From Rhodocollybia butyracea (lineage: Eukaryota > Basidiomycota > Agaricomycetes > Agaricales > Omphalotaceae), in the NCBI GenBank assembly GCA_015501585.1, contig JADNRY010000157.1, positions 83,230 to 147,229 on the forward strand: DNA of 64,000 bases, written 5' to 3'. The position numbers were made by a program, and so were the translations under genes. Each line of letters opens with the position of its first letter. The stretch's first letter is position 1. A model generated the notes under the pieces. That model did not search any database. It was not told the origin of the DNA and saw only the letters and a program-made list of their open reading frames with translations. Of this stretch, positions 56,538 to 64,000 are shown piece after piece.

Positions 56538-58560
56538 CTATTCGGTAGCATCGGTTTCCTCTGTGAAGTCGCGGTTTCCTTCACCAGCACCCCACCTGCA
56601 GTTGCCAAAGTTCCCTCTTCCAGCTAGTTCTGCGACCGCATCCCCAATCTTCTGGGAGAATGTGCAGGCAAGATTGAAATTGGTGGTACCACCAGTAACT
56701 GTTGTCCCATGGGGGTACTTTGGCTGAAAAGCGAACAGGGTGGCTTGTGCATTGACAACCACCACTCGCAGGGTGATGTCGACGAGGTTAGCGCCTCCAT
56801 AGGATGGAATATTAATACCTGCTGTCTTTGTTACGCCCTGCTCACGACCGGCTGTGAAGCTAAACGCCCAGGGAGCATAGCAGCTATCCTTATGGGACCA
56901 TCTACAGAAAAAAAGGTCAGTAGTGAATTTACCGCATTGAATAGATAAAACTCACGCCGAATAGCCTCGAGTGAGGTATATCTCAGGCGGAGAGCGACTT
57001 ACATCAGGAAAGACAATATGTCTCCCTCCGAGCTCAAGATGAAAACCTTTCCCTGGAATTGCTACAGTAAAACCTGACCAGATTCTGCATAAAAGTCTGG
57101 AAACATACCAGGGGAAACATATCTAGAAGCCATGTGAGGAACGTCATTGTCACTAAGGGTTTGAATAACTGGTTTCGTGACCTCGGTTGGCATTGTCGTG
57201 AGGATGATTGACCAGAAAAGACCTGAGGCAGTGATGGTGTCCTCGTCATGAGCAGTCTTCAATTCGTCGGAAAGATTTTAGGAATAGCTTTGACCCCAGC
57301 CAACACGACGCGCTGTTTTAGGAATATGTCGGGCACCCATGGTGAGTCCCGCCTGGGCCATATGACCGGGATGGTTCGGCTGTGTCTTATATAGTCAATA
57401 GCTGGGTACGAATGCCATAACAGATCTTACACGCTGGTCACGGCGCACGCTACAGGCATAATCAATCACCTCAATGATCCAGTCATAGAAGTGGGTACTG
57501 TCCAGTAGATGATCAAGCGACAAAGGATCCCAGCTTGGTGAAGCCTGTGCAACTTTTCGGAAGATGACAAGTTCGATGCGTGTCCAGTTGAACTTCTTAT
57601 GATCTAGAAAGAGTAAAGGTTACAAAAAGTAGAAGTAGTAGTAGGCGTAGCAGAACTTAAACTTACCACCACTATAAAAAAGAACTGATTCCGATCCAGC
57701 CACAATCCTGAATCCATGTTTCTCATCTACAACAGCAGCACTCCCACTGCCATTTTCTGGAATAATAGTGTCGTACATTGTGGTCCTCATCTTGAAAAGA
57801 GGCTTGTGATCTCTCTCCCGCCGCTTGAACTTCAAGATTGTGCCGCACGGAAGTTTCATCGATGTATTACCACGCACAACAGCATCCTGAACACTGTATT
57901 CTTTGAAATTCAAACCGATGTTCAGTAGCTTCATACGTCTATCAGTATCAAAGATCACTACATAATTCTGAGGAACGCACAAGTTTGCACTTCTCACGAT
58001 GAGTCATCACGTCAGGGTTGTCCCTGCTTTGGACATAGCGGACATGAGTGACAAGGAGTACATGCTTGATGACTTTGTCTTCGATATCCTGGGATGCTGC
58101 ATTGGTATGCCGAAAAAAGGCATCCCACTGAAAGTAATGAATACAGAGCTACAGCCCAGAAATACTGTTATGTTACTCACGTCTGCAACAGGCTTGCTCT
58201 TGCTCTTGAGGAACACGGTCAGTTCCAGGAACAGTGGGTGAGAATCTGCGGCAAAATCATCGCCTTGAAGTGCTTCGATCCGAGTGATATTGTCCTTGAC
58301 CCAGATGAGTTCTGAAATAAGCTATGAATTAAGGAAATTTGAACATAATTGGTAGCCTTACTTTTTTCATTCTTCGAAAGATTCTGCTTTGTTTGGGTGG
58401 ACATGGTCGAGTCACAAGTATAGGCGCCTAATCTTAGACCCTTAGCAACAACTTCCGAAACCGAAATCTGAAATAAAATGACTAGAGTTCTCCTGATTAC
58501 ATAGAACTTCCCGCTAATGTGCATAACACCCTGGGGCGGTGGTGCGCTGGTTTCGCTACC
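56538..58560 (-). CDS. Unrecognised multi-exon protein
   Basis: A chain of exons in consistent phase lies on the minus strand: HISGKFYVIRRTL (58515), SVSEVVAKGLRLGAYTCDST, ELIWVKDNITRIEALQGDDF with FLKSKSKPVAD, DAFFRHTNAASQDIEDKVIK to RSRDNPD-like at about 58020, then NYVVIFDTDRRMKLLNIGLN to ESVLFYSGG at 57680. Further exons read DHKKFNWTRIELVIFRKVAQ near 57590, MKTAHDEDTITASGLFWSII at 57262, GGRHIVFPDVSRSPPEIYLT near 57010 and NIPSYGGANLVDITLRVVVV near 56800, ending DFTEETDATE at 56538. I do not recognise the family. No signal peptide or membrane segment is clear. The gene lies inside the segment that appears inverted relative to the first locus, with no counterpart there. Confidence 0.55.
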
Positions 58561-58872
58561 AATTGTGTGGGATTTGGCAACTCTCGTAGATGAGGACTAC
58601 GTCAGAAGCTGTCCATGGTCCAGCCAGATAGGTTACACCTATATGGGGACATGGTTTTGCCCTATCGCTCTTCCTCTTTTTTACTGGGGTCTAATGTACG
58701 ATCTTATATACTATGTGATCAGGTACTGAGAGGCCTGCTACCATCCCTGTCCTGGCCTCGCAGTCTACCTTCTCTTCGGGAGTCGAGCTCGCTGCCTGTG
58801 CTGGTACAGGGACCGGCCGTTTCCTTTATGGGACCGCAGGCAGTTTATGTACTGTCTGGGCCGTGTATTTCC

Positions 58873-58891
58873 TTCTATCTATCTATCTATG
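58873..58891. repeat. (TCTA)n microsatellite
   Basis: Four or five perfect tandem TCTA units near a MITE-like element. Confidence 0.6.
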
Positions 58892-58917
58892 ACAGACAAA
58901 ACCGGAATATGACAATA

Positions 58918-59230
58918 AGGGTAGTCAGATATGTCGATTTAGGTCGATTTAATGGTCGGTATGGCTATCGATTCTGGAACAAGAATCGACACTCGATTCA
59001 CCCGATTCTAGTAAATCGTCGTTCCGACTCCAGAGCCGGGATGACCATTAAAATCGACACTCGATTCTCCAAACTTGATTCACCTTACCGTGATGAATCA
59101 AGCAAGAATCGAGTACCTTGAATCGAGTTGTTGATTTCTACAGAAAAGGGTGGTCAAATTGAGCTCTTGATTTTTCATCCTTAATCGGCCTCTGCATCGA
59201 ATATCTGAATCGACCTGAATCAACTACCCT
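58918..59230. mobile_element. Mariner-like MITE (313 bp) with TA duplication
   Basis: Ends AGGGTAGT and ACTACCCT are flanked by TA (58916-58917 and 59231-59232). Inverted similarity continues inside: TCGATTTAGGTCGATTT on the left against GATTCAGGTCGATTCAG read in from the right. The centre holds AATCGACACTCGATTC repeats. TA duplication fits Tc1/mariner-type mobilisation; no protein is encoded. Confidence 0.65.
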
Positions 59231-59279
59231 TAATCCAAAACGAAATCCCGGACGAAATCAAATCAAAAGCGCGAAATAA

Positions 59280-59560
59280 GGTATTCTGATCCAGTATGCT
59301 AAGAGTTTTGGTAGGTCTGTGTTATCTTAGTCTCAATTATAGTCCATGGATGGACGAGTGGCCAGTGGCCTGGAGATATACCTGCTAGTGTCATCACCTA
59401 ATACAGATGCTGTATATTTTCCTCCGCTGGGTGCGTGCCGTGTGCGTATGAGGCACTACAATCACTTTGGATGTCACGATCCTCTCCTTTACTCCCAGCC
59501 CTTTTCATCAAAAACAGCTCATCTAGCTCTTACCAAAAGTCCATCGCCAGATGGTCCCAA
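59280..59560. repeat. Segmental duplicate, second copy, block 3 (inverted)
   Basis: The reverse complement of about 1490-1740, including GTCCATGGATGGACGAGT and GCACTACAATCACTTTGGAT. It places the inverted copy's outer edge near 59530. Confidence 0.75.
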
Positions 59561-60704
59561 CTGATCGTTATTTCGAGCAGCATATGTTTGGGTTTGGGTT
59601 CATAGTACATACTATCACTACAGTCAAAGCGATATTGGAACAGACACGAAACAAGAAAGCCGTCAATTCAACATTTCGTTTTCCGTAAATAAATGCAAAC
59701 ATCTGATATTTCTGATTCCAATCTGTGTGACTGTAACCTAGTGCTGATATCGATAATGCGTGCGTCCAAGTCTGTCCAAGTCAGTGAGGAGTCATATCTC
59801 AGATCAACTATTCACAAACCTTCCGTATCTAGCTATGAATTGATACATCCACATGATAGGGAGGAGTAGCAGGAAGTAGCTCGTGTGGGCTGATGATACG
59901 AGAAGATAGGGGTAAGGATAATTATATAAAGTGCGCTTACTACCCGTTTCCAGCCAAAGTTCTTCGCATAACTTAACAGCACACTTTTTCAACCTCTCAC
60001 TGGTGAATCATGAAACCATTTACCGTAGGTCCGAGCTGTTTGCCCTTTGAAACCTTCAGTCAATCACTCCACTTCCAGGTACTAGATTCTTTGCACGATT
60101 TCTGGTTGGGAGTACCGGCAGTTTTCTTCCGCCGTACCGGGCTGCTTTCCCTTAAAACGAGAGTAAAGAGAGTCAGTGCAAAACTCTAGCAACATTTCAA
60201 ATACACTCAATAACTCTGGTGGTTATTTCTAAGTATTACTGGTATACGGGGACGATCTAATGAGTAGTTCGTCCAGGTTTCAACACCGATTATCGATTGG
60301 GAATTTTAAAAGATATACGGTAGAACAGGACGGTTGCGCTCAGAGTTTTTAATAGCTACAGCTTGAGTGTAGAACTGAGCAACTAGTGCTGGTCGGTCAA
60401 TCAATCTCAAGTCTTGCGGCACAGATGAGGTACCTATAGTACTGAGGCTTCATTGTGCATACAAATGAAGGTGTTCGCATGATTGATTTCAGTGACCTGG
60501 TCACGTATGTCAAACATCTGGTCTCCGATTCCCTAAGTTCACGAGGGAATTCAGCGCTAAGCAGGTCTCACTGGATTCTCCAATTGTGGGACTGATTATC
60601 AAGATATGTGAGATTGGTCCAGTATCTAGATTTAGCTCATTGGCCAAGGGGACAACAACCTGAGTGCTGATCTGTGCTGATGCGATGTGCCAGATTTTAG
60701 TACC
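59561..60704. other. Intergenic stretch before the inversion's right end
   Basis: No gene recognised; no counterpart in the first copy was detected. Confidence 0.4.
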
Positions 60705-60719
60705 AATAAGCCTTCCTCC

Positions 60720-60837
60720 CATCATTCTCCTCCCAGGTCCAGAGGCACCTCCGGTATGGGGGGGGGGGGGGGCGCGCCCCTCGCTGACCCTATGTGCGAC
60801 TCACAGCTGTACGATCGGAAGCTGCTTCCGGATTCAT
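60720..60837 (-). pseudogene. 5' part of the duplicated gene, cut off by inversion
   Basis: 60837 reads MNPEAASDRTA, the counterpart of MNPEAATDRT in the gene at 2466-3415. The following sequence resembles the N-terminal part of the last exon (60735-60790) after loss of a stretch equal to about 3030-3371, which removes exon 2. A poly-G run interrupts it at 60757-60771. It stops at the minisatellite-like CATTCTCCTCCCAG. The remaining exon is at 55063-55460 on the other strand. Confidence 0.6.
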
Positions 60838-61779
60838 GTTGAAAGTGAGGCCTGAAGGCTGAAGCATGATACATTTATACCCGCTCTATGAAGGGCGAGG
60901 ATTTCTTAAAATCAGTCACAATATGAATTAAGAGTCGAGAATAAGGATCTGTGGCTTCGATTGCATTCTGATTTCTCAGCTTCACTTATGCTGATATATT
61001 TACAACGACCCAGATGAGCCCAGATGCCGCCATCCGATGGAGTCGGATGGGAAGGTACTACAATGTTAACATTTCAACGTTACAATACTAGTCAGAGATA
61101 GGAATCTGTCTGACATCGGGACACAGCAACAACTGATCCGCTTCCCAGCGCGATTATTACCATCTTATTAGCATTTCTGATATGTCTGTCTTCTGAATGA
61201 ATTTATTCAGCGTTTTTTGGAAGACGCAATCCTTTCATTTATTTTTCATCTCTTTTGTTATCAACGGCAATTCAACGGCAACATCCGCTTCCGCCTCCAA
61301 AAGAAGTTTTCTATGTGATCTACAACAAAGTACTAGTGCGGAAAATCGGAACATGACCTGGAAATGGCAGAGATAGGAAGTTTAATAAAATAAGCTCGCT
61401 TTAATCCATGTTAGCGGTATTAACGGCAGTAGGCAGGTTCGATGAATTGGAGGCGGAATTAACATCATCAATGCTCCGAAAAGAAGTAGGGTGAATAAAG
61501 CTCAGAGGGAGAGAAAGACTTCACTTCTAGAACGCAAGCACGACAAAAAGAGCCCAAGTATGCTAAGCAGTGGTCCCGACGAGATACGTGAATGTAAGAC
61601 GCTGGTATACGCTGATATATACCTCAAAAAAGATGGATATCACCAAAAAGATACACTGTTAATTCAAATTGGCCAACGTACAATAGTTCATCAATTTCCA
61701 CATGTCAATAAAGATTGATTATCAGAGGATTATCATGGTGGGAAGAGGGGTACTTTAAGCAAACAATTTAGTGGAAGAA
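60800..61779. repeat. Segmental duplicate, second copy, block 1 (direct)
   Basis: Direct homologue of about 3380-4490, with GCGCGATTATTACCATCTTA at 61148, AGAACGCAAGCAC at 61528 (CTAGAACGCAAGCACTC at 4261) and GTGGAAGAAT/GTGGAAGAAA at 4462/61771. Confidence 0.7.
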
Positions 61780-63920
61780 ATGCTTTCCTTACCCTCTCTC
61801 CCCTTCTCACGACGAGAATTACAGCGAGAATCCTTGGGGCACTTAGTCAACCTTTTCTCCGCAAGTGAGATGGATGTCTGTCCAGCGGTCGATAAAGCCT
61901 TAACTGGTAAGTAAGGTATATATATAAAAATCTGTGGAATCTGTTGCTTAATGTTATGAAGAAAATTGTCAGTCGGATGGCTCGGATGGTAAGTTAGCAG
62001 GCAACTATGCCATGGCCTGAGCTAATGCAGTATTATGTAGATGAGGTCTCGCATACCTTACTTTCCAGAGATGCTGACAAGCCTACTGGGTCACGCCGTG
62101 ACTCCCATGCCCGCTCAGGTACTCCCCCTGGACATGCTCCAGTCCCTGACGACCAAACACCTCGGCCATTGCGGAACCTAGGGAAACGAAGACAGGCCAG
62201 AAGCGAGGAAGAGCCAGAGCCAGAGGTAAGCCTCTCTGCCACCCAACATTAAATAAACGTCACTCAGCCCTCGAGTAGGTGACAAACAACGCTTTGATGA
62301 AAGCGATACAGGAAATGGGAAAGCGGCAAGTGGAGCGGGACGAGACTGTAGACAAACGGTTCAAGCAAAACGAGCACGAAATCCGGGAGATCAAGTCACA
62401 ACTGGTGTATCTCACATCAGTTGGGGCTTCCCGTCGAGAACAGGTCGACTCTTCTGGCCCCCGCCCCCCTGTTGCCGCAGGGCTTCCTCCCCCAGGCAGA
62501 TTCGCTGCACCTCATGCACCAGGTGAGTTTGCGGCTGGTTATTTTTATCTCTAGCTGACGTCTCAATCGCCCAGCTGTTCCAGGTCTGGGCCATTCGTCT
62601 GCGGAATTCCCTGGATACCCTTCAGCAGGAACAGCGCCTCCTCCTGGTCCAGCAGGGCTGCATGGCTCCAATATACCTGGTGATCCTACCGCCGGAAGTC
62701 AAACGCACTTTACCTTTACCCCTCAGGGAGGATTTACATTCAGTCCTTCAGCGCCTGGAGCTTCAACAGGTAGGGGATATGGAATTCCTCAAATGGATAC
62801 ATTCGGAGCGGCCTCAACCGCTGGATTGGGGCCGAACCCACCATATCCTCCTTCATTTGAACCGTATACATCTCAGAGCGCACCTGCGGTCCAGGATCCT
62901 TTAGACAAAGAATTTTGGAGTGTTCCGCCCCAGCTTCATGTCCCCAAACACAAGTCGCCAGCAGAAAACGAACGAGTGGTGGGCATCATATCTTGTATTC
63001 ATGATGATATGATTTAACTCGATTACTGCAGAGAATCATTCGGCAATCTATCAGGAAACTTATAGGTGGAAGACAGAACGATCAAATAGATACAGTCACG
63101 GCAACAGAGCTCGAAGATTTCGCCGATGACTTTGAATTTGACGAAATGGCCCGGCCATGCACTGGTCAAAACTTGAGGTATTCCGTATCGGCGCGCCCGC
63201 ATTGCCCTTGGAACGTCGGCGCTTCATACGTCTTTGTGACAGCCTGTGAAGAGAGAGGCTGGGTTCTCATTAACCAGCCCGAGGACAGAGCTGTGTTACG
63301 AATATATTTTCTAAAACGGATAGAGAACCTACATGGCCTTTGGTTGCAGAAACATAGAGACACATCCGAATTCATCCGTCAGAAAGCTGATAAACAGGAA
63401 GGCTCGTAAATATGGGGTGCGCTTGTTCATAGTTTGTTGAAAGTTGAAACTAATGGACTTCTCAGCTGTATAACCGCCGGCACAAGATTTTCAAAAAGTT
63501 TGAGCCACTTCGACATCACAAACAACTTTTCGAGCGACTTGGTGCAGACGGAATGTCCTCGGACAAAGATGATGAAACGCAAACTTGGCAATTCGTAATT
63601 GTTCAGCCACGATGGCGATCTTCGGAACTCACACAGTTTCTTCGCTTTCTGGACCAGGTACATATATTTATCCAAACCAAAGGGTCCTCAAAGAGACCCA
63701 GAGGATCTTTGCCCCGTATCCGAAGACTAGGCCTGATCCCATCTATGTCAGCGAGAAGCAACCTCCAAAGGGTCTCCCATACAACGCATACTCGATGGCC
63801 TGGCTTGATTTCATGCAACCCGGATGGCAGGCTGCCGACGCTCTACCTGGGATGGTCACCACAATATTAACGCCATCTAAAGACCACTATCCTTTTGAGA
63901 TCCCTTCGGAAGTGCGAGCG
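61780..63920 (+). CDS. Unrecognised proline-rich protein, runs toward the window end
   Basis: Exons with matching phases: 61780-61906 (MLSLPSLPFSRRELQRESLG, GTAAGT donor), 62041-62225 (DEVSHTLLSRDADKPTGSRR, Arg/Glu-rich), 62279-62522 (a coiled coil around QEMGKRQVERDETVDKRFKQ), 62575-62975 (Pro/Gly-rich, GFTFSPSAPGASTGRGYGIP) and from 63032 (RIIRQSIRKLIGGRQNDQID with FADDFEFDEMARPC). Further exons read HKQLFERLGADGMSSDKDDE near 63550 and SEKQPPKGLPYNAYSMAWLD near 63760, the second ending near 63920. The family looks like one of the multi-copy basidiomycete proteins of unknown function; no catalytic motif is seen. A related exon is at 5575-5640 in the first copy of the duplicated locus. The junction after 63405 is not resolved, and the gene may continue past the window. 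Confidence 0.55.
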
Positions 63921-64000
63921 TAAGTGGTCGTTTCATAGACACACTTCTGTTTACACTTATTGGTCATAGAATCTTATCGCCTGCTGCAGGCCATCCCCCT

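Noticed and set aside
60757..60771. Poly-G tract as a G-quadruplex control element
   Set aside because: It is a single homopolymer run in a decayed duplicate; its length may also be a base-calling artefact.
1..64000. CRISPR arrays, operons or bacterial-type signals
   Set aside because: No regularly spaced direct repeats with unique spacers were seen, and intron-rich genes show that the sequence is eukaryotic.

Overview
The window is eukaryotic and most likely from an agaricomycete (mushroom-forming) basidiomycete. Introns are about 50 nt with GTRNGY donors and a nearby CTAAC/CTGAC-like branch site, and exons are small. Gene families typical of that group are present: a Tnp2/Plavaka-type transposase, a RecQ-like helicase fragment, an F-box/nucleotidyltransferase-like protein, a JmjC-like dioxygenase and a Hook-type dynein adaptor. 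About half of the window is transposons, transposon scars or intergenic sequence. All identifications come from reading motifs by eye; no database search was possible.

Layout. 1-5.7 kb: a locus with one unrecognised minus-strand gene (2466-3415), present in a second, rearranged copy at 55.0-62.2 kb. 7.9-13.5 kb: an AT-hook-like plus-strand ORF overlapping a decayed RecQ-like helicase on the other strand, then a plus-strand reading frame interrupted by a 2.35-kb nearly palindromic foldback element (11056-13402) with a 10-bp target duplication. 14.3-18.6 kb: a decayed Plavaka (CACTA-like) transposase. 19.1-21.4 kb: a Hook-family coiled-coil gene (minus). 21.8-33.2 kb: an accessory cluster of small membrane/coiled-coil genes. 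Two families, called X (TM segment, intron just after it, then a helical domain) and Y (three-exon helical protein), occur twice as divergent pairs (21777-23042 and 30270-32253). A third X member is at 25467-26032, and a WD40-like gene with a C-terminal membrane segment lies between. 33.7-35.1 kb: F-box/nucleotidyltransferase-like gene.

37.5-45.9 kb: a decayed Ty1/Copia retrotransposon (minus) hit by at least three secondary insertions, including two copies of one palindromic MITE-like element, each restoring the reading frame if removed with one copy of a 2-bp TG duplication. 47.4-48.6 kb: a non-autonomous TIR element with TAA duplications. 49.5-52.6 kb: JmjC-like gene. 53.5-54.0 kb: a LINE C-terminal remnant. 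54.8-60.7 kb: the second copy of the first locus, with a 5.6-kb inversion whose two ends carry the same minisatellite in opposite orientation; a multi-exon gene (56538-58560) lies inside the inversion. 61.8 kb to the window end: a proline-rich multi-exon gene running off the right edge.

The most notable items are the foldback insertion inside an ORF, the duplicated divergent X/Y gene pair, the minisatellite-bounded inversion, and the repeated MITE insertions in one Copia element. Several reading frames are broken at homopolymers, so base-calling error should be excluded before all of them are called pseudogenes.
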